From the NCBI RefSeq assembly GCF_039888675.1, contig NZ_JBDQQR010000001.1, forward strand, positions 310,001-374,000: a stretch of DNA of 64,000 nt. The letters run 5' to 3'. The notes under the pieces were generated by a model, which did no database searches, had not been told where the DNA came from, and was given only the letters and a program-made list of their open reading frames with translations. Both the position numbers and the translations under genes were made by a program. The DNA is from Mesorhizobium sp. CAU 1732 (GTDB lineage: Bacteria > Pseudomonadota > Alphaproteobacteria > Rhizobiales > Rhizobiaceae). Shown piece by piece: positions 42,488 to 52,015 of this stretch. Positions within the stretch are counted from its first letter, which is position 1. Every line of letters begins with the position of its first letter.

Positions 42488-44200
42488 CTAAAACAGAAAA
42501 TACCGCTGCGCCATGGGAAGCACGGTCGCCGGTTCGCAGGTCAGCAATTCGCCGTCCGCGCGCACCTCGTAGGTCTCGGGGTCGACCTCGACATGCGGCA
42601 TGGCGTCGTTGAGGATCATCGAGCGCTTGCCGATGCCGCCGCGCGTGTTCGACACCGCCACCATCGTCTTGTCGACGCCGAGTTTTGCCTGAAGACCGGC
42701 ATCGAGCGCGGCTTGGCTGACGAAGGTGACCGAGGAATTCGTCATAGCCTTGCCGAATGCGCCGAACATCGGCCGCATATGGACCGGCTGGGGTGTCGGG
42801 ATGGAGGCGTTGGGGTCGCCCATCGGTGCCGCCGCGATCATGCCGCCGATGAGGACCATGTCCGGTTTCACGCCGAAGAAGGCGGGGTTCCACAAAACGA
42901 GATCGGCGCGCTTGCCGACCTCGATCGAGCCGATCTCCTTCGACAGCCCATGCGCGATAGCCGGGTTGATCGTGTATTTCGCGATGTAGCGGCGGACGCG
43001 GACGTTGTCGTTGTCGCCGGTTTCCTGCGGAAGGCTCCCGCGCTGGCGTTTCATCTTGTCGGCGGTCTGCCATGTGCGGATGATGACCTCGCCGATGCGT
43101 CCCATGGCCTGGCTGTCGGACGAGATGATCGAGAACGCGCCCATGTCGTGCAGGATGTCTTCGGCTGCGATCGTCTCCTTGCGGATGCGGCTTTCGGCAA
43201 AGGCGATGTCTTCCGGGATCGACGGCGACAAATGATGGCAGACCATCAGCATGTCGAGATGCTCGGCGATCGTGTTGACCGTGTAGGGGCGCGTCGGATT
43301 GGTCGAGGACGGGATGACGTTCGGAAGCCCGCACACCTTGATGATGTCGGGCGCGTGCCCGCCGCCGGCACCTTCGGTGTGGAAGGCGTGGATCGTGCGA
43401 TCCTTGAACGCTGCGACCGTGTTCTCGACGAACCCGCTCTCGTTCAGCGTGTCCGTATGGATCATCACCTGCACGTCGTATTCGTCGGCGACCGTGAGGC
43501 AGCAATCGATAGCGGCAGGCGTCGTCCCCCAGTCCTCGTGAAGCTTGAGCGCACAGGCGCCGCCGAGCACCATTTCTTCCAGTGCTGCCGGCAGCGACGC
43601 GTTGCCCTTGGCCGACAATCCTATGTTCATGGGGAAAGCGTCGAAGGACTGGATCATCCGGCCGATATGCCATGGCCCCGGCGTGCAGGTCGTTGCCAGC
43701 GTGCCGTGGGCGGGACCGGTGCCGCCGCCGAGCATGGTCGTCATCCCGGCCATCAGCGCCTCCTCGATCTGCTGCGGACAGATGAAATGGATATGCGCGT
43801 CGAAGCCGCCCGCGGTGAGGATCTTGCCCTCGCCGGCGATCGCCTCGGTTCCGGGGCCGACGATGATCGTCACTCCCGGCTGCGTATCGGGGTTGCCGGC
43901 CTTGCCGATGGCGTGGATACGACCGTCTCGCAAGCCGATATCGGCCTTGTAGATGCCTGTGTGGTCGACGATCAGGGCATTTGTGATGACGGTATCGACG
44001 GCGCCTTGCGCGCGCGAAACCTGACTTTGGCCCATGCCGTCGCGAATGACCTTGCCCCCGCCGAACTTCACCTCCTCGCCATAAGTGGTGAAATCCTTCT
44101 CCACCTCGATGAAGAGCTCGGTGTCGGCGAGGCGCACCTTGTCTCCCGTGGTCGGGCCGAACATTCGGGCGTAGGCGGTCCGCGAGATTCTGGCTGGCAT
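42488..44200 (-). CDS. ureC: Urease subunit alpha (catalytic)
   Basis: 570-residue nickel metalloenzyme subunit hydrolysing urea to ammonia and carbamate. Nickel ligands lie in [14 protein letters not shown] near residues 133-146, the carbamylated Lys in [13 protein letters not shown] near 219, His in [12 protein letters not shown] and [16 protein letters not shown] near 275, and the mobile flap Cys in [13 protein letters not shown] near 322. The ATG at 44200 has a weak GAGCTG site. It starts the second leftward urease unit, separated by 1.5 kb from ureB. Confidence 0.98.
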   Translation of the reverse strand: MPARISRTAYARMFGPTTGDKVRLADTELFIEVEKDFTTYGEEVKFGGGKVIRDGMGQSQVSRAQGAVDTVITNALIVDHTGIYKADIGLRDGRIHAIGKAGNPDTQPGVTIIVGPGTEAIAGEGKILTAGGFDAHIHFICPQQIEEALMAGMTTMLGGGTGPAHGTLATTCTPGPWHIGRMIQSFDAFPMNIGLSAKGNASLPAALEEMVLGGACALKLHEDWGTTPAAIDCCLTVADEYDVQVMIHTDTLNESGFVENTVAAFKDRTIHAFHTEGAGGGHAPDIIKVCGLPNVIPSSTNPTRPYTVNTIAEHLDMLMVCHHLSPSIPEDIAFAESRIRKETIAAEDILHDMGAFSIISSDSQAMGRIGEVIIRTWQTADKMKRQRGSLPQETGDNDNVRVRRYIAKYTINPAIAHGLSKEIGSIEVGKRADLVLWNPAFFGVKPDMVLIGGMIAAAPMGDPNASIPTPQPVHMRPMFGAFGKAMTNSSVTFVSQAALDAGLQAKLGVDKTMVAVSNTRGGIGKRSMILNDAMPHVEVDPETYEVRADGELLTCEPATVLPMAQRYFLF

Positions 44201-44415
44201 CAGCTCATGTCCTGATTGATCGATGGATGGAACGAGCGCTTGAAGGCATGCGCCGCGCGGGTATCTGGCATGGGCACATTGCGGCCATGCAATGACCGCG
44301 AAATGACCACTGCCTGAATGAAACCGACCTGCCGTCCACGCATTGTGTGGGTGGCCGCCTCGACGCGGCACCTCCGAAATAAGGGACGAACCCGAACGGA
44401 ACGAAAGGCAAGATC

Positions 44416-44943
44416 ATGAAACGCATTATTGGCCTCACCACCGCCGCCCTGATGGGCGCCTCCATGATGGTTGCACCGGCCCTCGCCCAGACCGGCGACG
44501 GCGCAAGCGACCGCAACGTGCCTGCGCCGGGCATGAGCGAAAGCGCTCCGACGGCTCCCGGCACCGGTGGCACGGACACGATGAACGATGGCGCCGCTTC
44601 GACGATGCCGGATGTCGATACGAACACAACCGCAGCGATCGCTCCGACTTTCGACGGCGCTCTGACTGCGATCGATGGCAACTCCACCAGTGCGAAGTCC
44701 ATCGAGACGATGACCGAAGTAAGCACGGTCAACATCATCAAGATCGATGAGCTGGAAGGCGCGGATGCTGCCGCCGTGGAGAGCGCCGTGTCGCAGAACG
44801 AAGAGGGTGTCAGCGAGCTGCGTTCCGCCATTGAGGCGAACACCGCTTTGAGCGGGCAGCTTGAGGCAGATGGCGTCGAGGCGTCTTCGGTCGTTGCTGC
44901 GCAGGTTGAAGCGGACGGCGCCGTCACCATCTACGTCATGTAG
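44416..44943 (+). CDS. Small secreted protein lying between ureB and ureC (paralogue A)
   Basis: 175-residue exported protein. The signal peptide is residues 1-25 (KRIIGLTTAALMGASMMVAP then ALAQ). The next 55 residues are low-complexity, Ala/Thr/Gly/Asp/Pro rich. The C-terminal 90 residues are acidic and helical, containing SQNEEGVSELRSAIEANTAL, and end with SSVVAAQVEADGAVTIYVM. That C-terminal part resembles the following gene's, so the two are probably paralogues. AAAGGCAAGATC precedes the ATG. No known family; it sits opposite to the urease genes. Confidence 0.7.
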   Translation: MKRIIGLTTAALMGASMMVAPALAQTGDGASDRNVPAPGMSESAPTAPGTGGTDTMNDGAASTMPDVDTNTTAAIAPTFDGALTAIDGNSTSAKSIETMTEVSTVNIIKIDELEGADAAAVESAVSQNEEGVSELRSAIEANTALSGQLEADGVEASSVVAAQVEADGAVTIYVM

Positions 44944-44964
44944 ATTCGTCGCCCGTAACGGGTT

Positions 44965-44994
44965 ATGTGGCGTGGGTTTCGACCTGCGCCACAT
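44965..44994 (+). terminator. Terminator with UUCG tetraloop after paralogue A
   Basis: A 13-bp stem (44965-44977 with 44982-44994; two G-T pairs) is capped by TTCG and followed by TTCCG. It begins 22 bases past the stop. It separates the two secreted-protein genes, so the second probably has its own promoter. Confidence 0.65.
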
Positions 44995-45126
44995 TTCCGT
45001 GTTAGGAGACCGGCCTGACGCGAATGAGCCAGTCGATGCCCGTGAACGATTTGCCGATGGAGGAGTTGGGTGATCGTGGCTTCGATGAAACGGATGACCG
45101 ACCCTGAGGGAAAGGGAGACTAACCT

Positions 45127-45630
45127 TTGTTCAATTCCATCGCGCGTGAAAACCCTGCCTGGCTGCACGCGACAGCTTTTGCCGCCTTCATGCTGATATC
45201 TGCGCCGAACGTCGCGACGACGCTTGCGCAAGGCCTCGATGCGGACGGTGCGATCGACACGATCGTGGGCTCCGACGTCACCACCGGTGAAGAAAACTCC
45301 GCCGCCGACGAAGGCCGGATTGTCGCGGCGATCGAAAACACGGCGGCCAACATTTCCGAGGTCCGCAAGAAATTCTCGCTCGATAAGGTCGAGATCGTCT
45401 TCCTGTCCGATCTTGGTGATGGGCAGACGCCGGTCGAGGCGAAGCTCGAGGAGCGCAAGGCCGACGTGACGGAACTGCAAAAGTCCATCGAGGGCAGTGC
45501 GATGTTCTATCACGCCGTCGATTCCCGTCAGATCCTTCTGCGCGACGTTGTTGCCCTGGAGTTCGACGATAACAACGGCGTCACGATTTTCGTGGCCGGC
45601 AGCGATCCTCAGCAGCCGAGCCCCGAATAA
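45127..45630 (+). CDS. Small secreted protein lying between ureB and ureC (paralogue B)
   Basis: 167-residue exported protein. The signal peptide has a long n-region then LHATAFAAFMLISAPNVATT and cleavage after LAQ near residue 35. The acidic mature part contains ERKADVTELQKSIEGSAMFY and DVVALEFDDNNGVTIFVAGS, aligning with the end of paralogue A (ELRSAIEAN...VVAAQVEADGAVTIYVM). The start is a TTG with GGGAGAC eight bases upstream. No known family or enzyme motif. Its stop is 63 bases from that of ureB, tail-to-tail. Confidence 0.65.
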   Translation: MFNSIARENPAWLHATAFAAFMLISAPNVATTLAQGLDADGAIDTIVGSDVTTGEENSAADEGRIVAAIENTAANISEVRKKFSLDKVEIVFLSDLGDGQTPVEAKLEERKADVTELQKSIEGSAMFYHAVDSRQILLRDVVALEFDDNNGVTIFVAGSDPQQPSPE

Positions 45631-45693
45631 CAGGCAAGGCTGGGAACGGGTGCGCGCGCGTCTTTCCCATGGCTTTGCAGTGGCGGCCATCCC

Positions 45694-45999
45694 TCAGAGC
45701 GATCCCATGACCTTCTGCTGGAAGCCGTAGACCGAACGCCGGCCCGAGAGCGGCACGAGCGTGACGTCCCGCTCCTGACCGGGCTCGAAGCGGACGGCTG
45801 TGCCGGCGGCGATATCGAGCCGCATGCCCCGGGCCTTGTCGCGGTCGAAGCGAAGGCCCTCATTCGTTTCATGGAAATGATAATGGCTGCCGACCTGTAT
45901 CGGCCGGTCGCCGGTGTTGGCGACTTTCAGCGTGACGGTGGATGCGCCTGCGTTGAGTTCGATTTCGCCTGCGGCGGTGATGACTTCTCCAGGGATCAT
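45694..45999 (-). CDS. ureB: Urease subunit beta
   Basis: 101-residue urease structural subunit. It starts [18 protein letters not shown], has [20 protein letters not shown] near residues 27-46, and [20 protein letters not shown] near 60. The ATG at 45999 matches the universal MIPGE start; the longer frame adds 16 residues. It follows hupE/ureJ by 17 bases. It is the last gene of the first urease unit, followed by the opposed secreted-protein gene rather than ureC. Confidence 0.97.
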   Translation of the reverse strand: MIPGEVITAAGEIELNAGASTVTLKVANTGDRPIQVGSHYHFHETNEGLRFDRDKARGMRLDIAAGTAVRFEPGQERDVTLVPLSGRRSVYGFQQKVMGSL

Positions 46000-46016
46000 G
46001 CTCGCCTCCTCGATGT

Positions 46017-46616
46017 CTACGAGACCTGGCCGGCTACGATGAGCCACAGCCCGGCCAGAGTGGTGGCGCCGCCGGCGATCCTCGTCAGCAGGGAGCCGCT
46101 CTTGCGTGCGATGCTCCCGAAGCCGAGCCCGGCCGCGACGCCGCCAGCGTGCAGGCCTGCGGTCGCGAGTGCGAAGCCCGCCGCATAACCGATCGCCGTT
46201 GCGTCACCGATCTCGCCGCCATGGGCGTGGCCATGAAACAGCGCGAAAAAGCCGACCACCGCCATGCCGATGCCGACAGGCATGGGCAGCGCAAGCGCGA
46301 CCAGCAGCCCCAGCGCCACCACGGACGCCAGAATTGCCGGTTCAACGAAGGGCAGCGCGACGCCGGCCGTCGAAAGGAGAAAGCCGATCGCCATCACGCC
46401 GACGAAGCTCGCCGGCACGGCCCAGATCGCGCGTCCGCCCAGCATCGTCGCCCACAGGCCGACGGCCAGCATCGCAAGCACGTGATCCACGCCGAAAAGC
46501 GGATGCGTGAAGCCGGCGGCGAAGGACCCGTGCTCGACGGGGTCGAGATGCGCGAAGGCCGGGCTCGCGCCTGCTATGGCCAGGACTGCGCCGAGAGCCA
46601 GGGTCTTTCTGATCAT
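46017..46616 (-). CDS. HupE/UreJ family nickel transport protein
   Basis: 199-residue membrane protein with a signal-like start ([20 protein letters not shown] then AHLDP) and about six helices. The nickel-site motif [19 protein letters not shown] is near residues 38-56, and a second His cluster [14 protein letters not shown] near 127. HupE/UreJ proteins supply nickel or cobalt for hydrogenase or urease. Placed between ureA and ureB, it is a dedicated urease nickel importer by inference. Confidence 0.92.
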   Translation of the reverse strand: MIRKTLALGAVLAIAGASPAFAHLDPVEHGSFAAGFTHPLFGVDHVLAMLAVGLWATMLGGRAIWAVPASFVGVMAIGFLLSTAGVALPFVEPAILASVVALGLLVALALPMPVGIGMAVVGFFALFHGHAHGGEIGDATAIGYAAGFALATAGLHAGGVAAGLGFGSIARKSGSLLTRIAGGATTLAGLWLIVAGQVS

Positions 46617-46660
46617 GTTCGCTTATTCCCTCTGAATTCTTTCGTTCGCTGGTGATGCCG

Positions 46661-46963
46661 CTAGCGGATCGGCTCATGGACCGTGACCAGCTTGGTGCCG
46701 TCCGGAAAGGTGGCCTCCACCTGCACGTCGTGAATCATCTCGGCGATGCCGTCCATCACCTGCTCGCGCGTTATGACGTGCGCGCCGGCCTCCATCAGGT
46801 CGGAGACGCTGCGTCCGTCGCGCGCGCCTTCCACGACATAGTCGGTGATCAGCGCGATCGCCTCCGGGTGGTTCAGCTTGACGCCGCGTTCCAACCGCTT
46901 GCGCGCCACGATCGCCGCCATCGCGATCAGAAGCTTGTCTTTTTCTCGTGGCGTCAGTTGCAT
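46661..46963 (-). CDS. ureA: Urease subunit gamma
   Basis: 100-residue urease structural subunit. [20 protein letters not shown] then [20 protein letters not shown] match the family, followed by [20 protein letters not shown] near 50 and [20 protein letters not shown] near the end. Length is exactly that of the family. It follows ureD by 18 bases in one unit with hupE/ureJ and ureB. Confidence 0.98.
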   Translation of the reverse strand: MQLTPREKDKLLIAMAAIVARKRLERGVKLNHPEAIALITDYVVEGARDGRSVSDLMEAGAHVITREQVMDGIAEMIHDVQVEATFPDGTKLVTVHEPIR

Positions 46964-46981
46964 GCCTGTCCGTGCCTCGCG

Positions 46982-47821
46982 CTACAATGACCAAGTTTTG
47001 GGCAGTCCTGCCCGCCCGTTGAGCAGTCGGACAAGCGGGATCAGCCGCGCGCGGAGGCTGTAGCTGTCCGCTGCCACCAGCCTCGCAAGAAGCTTGCCAG
47101 TTCCGCCCACCCTCCATGCCGAGACACCGCCCGCGTCGCCCAGGATGTGGCGCGCCGCGTCGAGATCGTGTTCCGCATCCGGGCCCACAAGAAGAAGTGT
47201 CGCGACGGCGCGCGCGCCACCCCCGACGGCGGGAATGGCAAGCTGCCTGGCGACATCGGGGCCGATCGAGAATGCCTCTGCATGGACGAGATGCCCGTCG
47301 ACCCGAACGCGCCAACGGTCGCGAAACTCCGCAATATCGACGAATTCTCCCATGGCCTGACGGCCGAAGACGGTGGCTTCGAGCAGCAGCGCCGACCCGT
47401 CGCCGACGATGTCGACGTCCAGCGTTCGGCGGAATGCGGAGCGGTTATAGACGATCGTCTCCTGCGGCAGCCAGGCGACCCGCGCATTCGTACCGACGGA
47501 TATCCGGCACGTGGCTTCAGCGTGCCCGCCGGCGCTGCGATAGACCTTCTCGCAGGCCTGGGTCGTCACGACCACGGAGGCCTCCCGTTCGGCCTCGATC
47601 GTCCAAGCGATTCGGTCGCCCCCCGTCAGCCCGCCGGCGGTGTTGATCAAAATGGCTTCCAGCGGATCGCCGGATGTCGTCGGAAGCCTGATCTTGGCAG
47701 CGCCTTCCTGGAACAGCCGCTCGATACGGGTCCGTCCGGAGCGCTGCCGGACGGCAAGCTCCCCATGGCCCGCAACGCGCTGCATTGCGGCATTCTGGAT
47801 GCCCATTGGCGTGATCGTCAT
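46982..47821 (-). CDS. ureD: Urease accessory protein UreD (UreH)
   Basis: 279-residue urease assembly scaffold. It has LINTAGGLTGGDRIAWTIEA near residues 59-78, TTQACEKVYRSAGGHAEATC near 86, WLPQETIVYNRSAFRRTLDV near 117, and LSL-type end GLPKTWSL. It binds apo-urease and UreF/UreG. First gene of the leftward urease unit, divergent from the acyl carrier protein gene across 191 bases. The ATG at 47821 is one of several possible starts close together. Confidence 0.93.
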   Translation of the reverse strand: MTITPMGIQNAAMQRVAGHGELAVRQRSGRTRIERLFQEGAAKIRLPTTSGDPLEAILINTAGGLTGGDRIAWTIEAEREASVVVTTQACEKVYRSAGGHAEATCRISVGTNARVAWLPQETIVYNRSAFRRTLDVDIVGDGSALLLEATVFGRQAMGEFVDIAEFRDRWRVRVDGHLVHAEAFSIGPDVARQLAIPAVGGGARAVATLLLVGPDAEHDLDAARHILGDAGGVSAWRVGGTGKLLARLVAADSYSLRARLIPLVRLLNGRAGLPKTWSL

Positions 47822-47910
47822 GATCGACTTCGATTCCCCGAGCCAAATACAAAGCAATGGGCATGCCAACACAGCGTACTTGCCTGGGGCGATTTGTCGG
47901 GATGGGCTTG

Positions 47911-47939
47911 TTGCATATGCCCGAATGGGTTCTTATACC
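47911..47939 (+). promoter_or_regulatory. Candidate sigma-70-type promoter of the ACP/KAS pair
   Basis: TTGCAT (47911-47916), a 17-base spacer, then TATACC (47934-47939) resemble -35 and -10 boxes and lie 73 bases before the acyl carrier protein start. Spacing is ideal; the matches are four of six each. Confidence 0.35.
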
Positions 47940-48012
47940 TGCCGAGGAAGTGTGTTGAAGCAGGTCCCAATCAATTTCAGGACATGCATGCGTTATTTGG
48001 TTGGGGGTAGGA

Positions 48013-48267
48013 ATGACCGACGAACTGGCTGCGAACATCATCGAAAAGATCAAGACGCATGCCAGTCCCGATGCCGGTCCCGTCACGTTGGAAACCGAAC
48101 TGACAGAGCTTGGAATTCACTCGCTTGAACTGACGGAGATCATTTTCGACCTTGAAGACGAGTTCAACATCGAGATCGAGATGAACACGGTGGACGCCTG
48201 GTCCAACCTGTCCAATGTCGGGGATATCGTCGAAGCCGTGCGCACCTTGATTCAGCAAAAAGCCTGA
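48013..48267 (+). CDS. NodF-like acyl carrier protein
   Basis: 84-residue acyl carrier protein. The attachment Ser 37 lies in [20 protein letters not shown]; a His replaces the usual Asp before Ser-Leu. The part after it, [20 protein letters not shown], is strikingly like rhizobial NodF, which carries special unsaturated acyl chains for Nod factors. GGGGGTAGGA precedes the ATG at 48013. The next gene starts one base after its stop. No other nod gene is seen, so a different acyl product is likely. Confidence 0.9.
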   Translation: MTDELAANIIEKIKTHASPDAGPVTLETELTELGIHSLELTEIIFDLEDEFNIEIEMNTVDAWSNLSNVGDIVEAVRTLIQQKA

Positions 48268-48268
48268 C

Positions 48269-49486
48269 ATGGCAAAACCCAGGATCGTCATCACCGGTCT
48301 GGGCGGCATCTGCGCGCTCGGAACAGACGTGCCGAGCATCTGGGCATCCATGCGTGCCGGCACGTCGGCGATCGGCCCGATCACGACGACGCCGCTTCAC
48401 GAACTGAAGGTCAAGACCGGCGCCGAGATCAAGCAGTTGCCGGATCACGGGCTCGAGCATCGCCGGCTCGTCACGATGGACCGTTTCAGCGTGCTGGCGA
48501 TCATCGCCGCGCGCGAGGCCGCGAAACAGGCTGGACTGGTCATCGATGAGAGCAACACTGGCCGGGTCGGCGCTGTCATCGGTGCGGGCATTGCCGGCTG
48601 GGAAACGATCGAGGACAATTATCGCGGCATCCTGCTTGAGGGCAGGCCGCGCGCGAGCATCTTTTCGGTGCCGCGCGGCATGACCGGCGCGCCTGCGGGG
48701 CAGGTCAGCATGGATCTCGGCCTGCGCGGCCCGGTCTATGGCGTGACGTCTGCCTGTTCGACAGCCAACCATTCGATCGCGTCCGCCGCCGACCAGCTTC
48801 TGCTTGGCCGCGCCGAGGTGATGCTGGCGGGCGGCACGGAAGCGCCGCTGATCTGGGGCATCCTGAAAGCCTGGGAAGCCCTGCGCGTGCTCGCGAAGGA
48901 CACATGCCGGCCGTTCTCGGCCGATCGCGAAGGGCTGGTCATAGGCGAGGGCGCGGGCGTTTTGGTCCTCGAAACGCTCGACCATGCGCTGGCGCGTGGC
49001 GCGACGATCATCGCGGAATATGCCGGCTCCGGAATGTCGGCGGATGCGACCGACATCGTCGCCCCCACGGTCGAAGGTCCGACGGCCGCCATGATCAACT
49101 GCCTGGCCGATGCGGGGCTGAAGCCCGAGGACGTCGATTACGTCAACGCGCACGGCACAGGCACCAAGGCGAACGACCAGATCGAGACGCAGGCGATCCG
49201 CCGCGCATTCGGTCCCGCCGCCGACCGGCTCTCGGTCTCGTCGACGAAATCGATGCATGGGCACTGCTTCGGCGCGACGGCCGCGATCGAGCTGATCGCC
49301 TGCGTGAAGTCGATCACCGACGGCATCGTGCCGCCGACCGCGAACTACCGCGTGCCCGATCCGACCTGCGATCTCGACGTGACGCCGAACGAGGCACGTC
49401 ACCGCGAGGTTCGCGCGGCGCTCAGTAACGCGTTTGCGTTCGGCGGCACCAATTCGACCGTCGCCGTGAAGGCCTATCGGCCTTAA
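48269..49486 (+). CDS. NodE-like beta-ketoacyl-ACP synthase
   Basis: 405-residue condensing enzyme of the FabF/NodE type. The active-site Cys 163 is in [20 protein letters not shown], His 295 in [12 protein letters not shown], and Lys 327 and His 332 in [13 protein letters not shown]. The segment [20 protein letters not shown] and the [10 protein letters not shown] end resemble NodE more than housekeeping FabF. It elongates acyl chains on the adjacent acyl carrier protein, by inference. No thioesterase, acyltransferase or lipid A gene adjoins it. Confidence 0.9.
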   Translation: MAKPRIVITGLGGICALGTDVPSIWASMRAGTSAIGPITTTPLHELKVKTGAEIKQLPDHGLEHRRLVTMDRFSVLAIIAAREAAKQAGLVIDESNTGRVGAVIGAGIAGWETIEDNYRGILLEGRPRASIFSVPRGMTGAPAGQVSMDLGLRGPVYGVTSACSTANHSIASAADQLLLGRAEVMLAGGTEAPLIWGILKAWEALRVLAKDTCRPFSADREGLVIGEGAGVLVLETLDHALARGATIIAEYAGSGMSADATDIVAPTVEGPTAAMINCLADAGLKPEDVDYVNAHGTGTKANDQIETQAIRRAFGPAADRLSVSSTKSMHGHCFGATAAIELIACVKSITDGIVPPTANYRVPDPTCDLDVTPNEARHREVRAALSNAFAFGGTNSTVAVKAYRP

Positions 49487-49618
49487 CCGAACGTCCCTTC
49501 CGTGCGGACACTGCGTGCGCTTTTCCGTGTCTTGCCTCCGGCATTCGGATCGCTATCTGTCTGGGACCTTTCTATCCTGCCGCCCCTCCTGCGGCAGCGT
49601 CATCCCAGAGGCCAACAC

Positions 49619-50323
49619 ATGACCGATCTTTCGCGCTTCCCCATCGCCGCACGCTGGCCCGCACAGGACCCGTCAAAGCTCCAGCTCTATTCGTTTCCGA
49701 CGCCGAACGGCGTGAAGATATCGATCGCGCTGGAGGAGATGGGACTGCCTTACGAGGCTCATGCGGTCGATATCACCAAGAACGAGACCTGGAACGACGA
49801 CTTCCTGTCGCTCAATCCCAACGGCAAGATCCCCGCGATCATCGATCCCGATGGTCCGGGCGGCAAACCGCTGCCGCTCTTCGAATCCGGTGCGATCCTC
49901 GTCTATCTGGCCGAGAAGACCGGCAAGCTCCTGCCGGCCGATGCGGCGCTGCGCTACGAGACGATCCAGTGGGTCTTCTTCCAGATGGGCGGCATCGGTC
50001 CGATGTTCGGGCAGCTCGGCTTCTTCTACAAATTTGCCGGCAAGGCCATCGAGGACAAGCGCCCGCTGGAGCGCTACGCCAACGAATCCAAGCGGCTTCT
50101 GGGCGTGCTCGAAGCGCGCTTGACGGATCGCCAGTGGATCATGGGTGACGACTATACCATCGCCGACGTCGCGATCTTCCCATGGGTGCGCGCAATCAAG
50201 GTGTTCTACGGCGCGGACGAGTTGCTGGGTCTTCAGAACTTCCCCAGGACGTTTGCCTGGGTCGAGCGCTGCACCGCCCGCCCTGCAAGCGAAAAGGGCC
50301 TCACCATACCGCCACGCGGATAA
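49619..50323 (+). CDS. Glutathione S-transferase family protein (YfcG/Ure2p-like)
   Basis: 234-residue glutathione transferase. KLQLYSFPTPNGVKISIALE near residues 20-39 is the thioredoxin-like start with TPNG at the glutathione site, SLNPNGKIPAIIDPD near 65 carries the cis-Pro, and LFESGAILVYLAEKTGKLLP near 87 the ExGAI motif. The C-terminal domain includes MGDDYTIADVAIFPWVRAIK near 177-196. It resembles disulfide-bond oxidoreductases of the YfcG group. AGAGGCCAACAC precedes the ATG. It converges on sitD. Confidence 0.9.
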   Translation: MTDLSRFPIAARWPAQDPSKLQLYSFPTPNGVKISIALEEMGLPYEAHAVDITKNETWNDDFLSLNPNGKIPAIIDPDGPGGKPLPLFESGAILVYLAEKTGKLLPADAALRYETIQWVFFQMGGIGPMFGQLGFFYKFAGKAIEDKRPLERYANESKRLLGVLEARLTDRQWIMGDDYTIADVAIFPWVRAIKVFYGADELLGLQNFPRTFAWVERCTARPASEKGLTIPPRG

Positions 50324-50330
50324 AAACGGC

Positions 50331-51158
50331 CTATGGCGCGGTCGCGACGGTTCGAAACCGCGATCGCGCAAACGCCGCGACGAAGACCAGCGACATCAGC
50401 ACCACGATCGTCGGCGCCGGCGCACTGTTCAGGAAGAAGGACAGGTAGACGCCGGCGAAGGCGCAGACGACCGCAACCGCGATCGACACGGCCAGCATGG
50501 CATCGAACCGCCGCGTCAGCAGGAAGGCGATCGCGCCCGGTGCGATGAGCAAAGCGATAGCGAGGATGATGCCGACGGCGGTCAACGCCCCGACGATCGT
50601 GAGCGAAAGCACTGCCAGAAGACCATAGTGATAGAACCGGACCGGCAGCCCGATCGCCCGCGCATGCTGCGCATCGAAGGCGTGCAGCAGCAGGTCGCGG
50701 CGCAGCAGTCCAACGAACGCGATCGCGACAAGCGCGATGAGCCCGGTTTCGGCGATATCGCCCCATGTGACGCCCAGCATGTCGCCGAACAGGATGTGGT
50801 CGAGATGCAGTTCCGTCTCAATCATCGAGAACAGCACGATTCCCAGCCCGAACATGCCGGAGAAGACGACGCCCATGACCGTGTCTTCCTTGACGCGGCT
50901 GTTTTCCTTGAGGAAGCCGGTCGCGAGCGCGCAGATCATGCCGGCGGTGAACGCGCCGATGGCAAGCGGGATGCCGATCACATAGGCGATCACGACGCCG
51001 GGCAGCACCGCATGGCTGATCGCATCGCCCATCAGGGACCATCCCTTCAGCACCAGGAACGGCGAGATCATCCCCATGGGAAGCGCAACGAGCACCGCGA
51101 TGATCAGCGCCTGCTGCATGAACGGAAACTGCAAGGGCATGAGCAGCGTTTCGATCAC
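50331..51158 (-). CDS. sitD: Manganese/iron ABC transporter permease SitD
   Basis: 275-residue ABC-3 family membrane permease with about eight helices. FLVLKGWSLMGDAISHAVLP near residues 34-53 and GLRILFF-type later segments typify metal permeases; the late helix is FAGVYLSFFLNSAPAPTIVV. It pairs with SitC as the heterodimeric channel. Its start overlaps sitC's stop by four bases. Last gene of the operon, tail-to-tail with the glutathione transferase gene. Confidence 0.93.
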   Translation of the reverse strand: MIETLLMPLQFPFMQQALIIAVLVALPMGMISPFLVLKGWSLMGDAISHAVLPGVVIAYVIGIPLAIGAFTAGMICALATGFLKENSRVKEDTVMGVVFSGMFGLGIVLFSMIETELHLDHILFGDMLGVTWGDIAETGLIALVAIAFVGLLRRDLLLHAFDAQHARAIGLPVRFYHYGLLAVLSLTIVGALTAVGIILAIALLIAPGAIAFLLTRRFDAMLAVSIAVAVVCAFAGVYLSFFLNSAPAPTIVVLMSLVFVAAFARSRFRTVATAP

Positions 51159-52015
51159 GACACATCCTCCAGAGCGAGCTTTGCCTGCCGTCTCGCGGCG
51201 AAATAGCCGTGCTTGGGCGCGAGGAAGAAAGCGGTCAGGAACACCAGCGTCTGGAGCACGACGATGATGCCGCCGGTCGCGCCGTCGATGAAATAGCTCG
51301 CATAGGCGCCGACGAAGCTCGACACCGTCCCGATCGCCACGCTGATGACGATCAGCCTCGGAAAGCGGTCGGTGAGCAGGTATGCGGTCGCGCCGGGCGT
51401 GACGACCATCGCGATCACGAGGAACGCGCCCACCGTCTGCAAGGCTGCGACCGTCGACGCGGACAGCAGCGTGAAGAACAGGATGCGCAGGAGCCCGGGA
51501 CGCAGTCCGATCGAGCGGGCATGGTTCTCATCGAAGAAGGTCACCATCAGATCCTTCCACTTGACGATCAGGATGGCGAGCGAGATGCCGGCGATGAGCA
51601 CGAGCTGAAGCGTGTCGGCCGGTGTGATGGCCAGGATGTTGCCGAGCACGATGGTCTGCACGTTCACCGATGTCGGCGACAGCGACACCATAAACAGCCC
51701 GAGACCGAAGAACGAGGTGAAGATCAGGCCGATCACCGCATCCTCGCGCAGCTTCGTTTGCTGGGTGAGAAACAGCATCGCGCCTGCCGCGAGCCCGCCC
51801 GACAGGAACGCGCCGAGCGCGAAGGGAAGGCCGAGCATGTAGGCTCCCGCAACGCCGGGCACGATCGCGTGGCTGAGCGCGTCGCCGATCAGCGACCAGC
51901 CCTTGAGCATCAGATAGGCGGAGAGAAAGGCGCAGACCGCGCCGACCAGCGCCGACACCCACATGGCGTTGACCATGTAGCCGTAACCGAAGGGTTCGAG
52001 GAGCGTGGCGATCAT
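51155..52015 (-). CDS. sitC: Manganese/iron ABC transporter permease SitC
   Basis: 286-residue ABC-3 membrane permease. [20 protein letters not shown] near residues 35-54 is nearly the same as in SitD, showing common origin. Further features are [20 protein letters not shown] near 164 and [20 protein letters not shown] near 240. Four-base overlaps with sitB and sitD give translational coupling. The protein sits in the inner membrane. Confidence 0.94.
   Translation of the reverse strand: MIATLLEPFGYGYMVNAMWVSALVGAVCAFLSAYLMLKGWSLIGDALSHAIVPGVAGAYMLGLPFALGAFLSGGLAAGAMLFLTQQTKLREDAVIGLIFTSFFGLGLFMVSLSPTSVNVQTIVLGNILAITPADTLQLVLIAGISLAILIVKWKDLMVTFFDENHARSIGLRPGLLRILFFTLLSASTVAALQTVGAFLVIAMVVTPGATAYLLTDRFPRLIVISVAIGTVSSFVGAYASYFIDGATGGIIVVLQTLVFLTAFFLAPKHGYFAARRQAKLALEDVS

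Noticed and set aside
42593..44215. 540-codon rightward frame opposite ureC
   Set aside because: Antisense shadow of a highly conserved urease subunit.
44205..44930. 241-codon leftward Ala/Ser/Thr-rich frame opposite secreted paralogue A
   Set aside because: The rightward frame has a signal peptide, ribosome site and a terminator with UUCG loop; the leftward frame has none and would overlap the ureC start.
48013..49486. True nodulation genes nodFE
   Set aside because: No nod box or other nod gene was seen; the resemblance is reported without the gene symbols.
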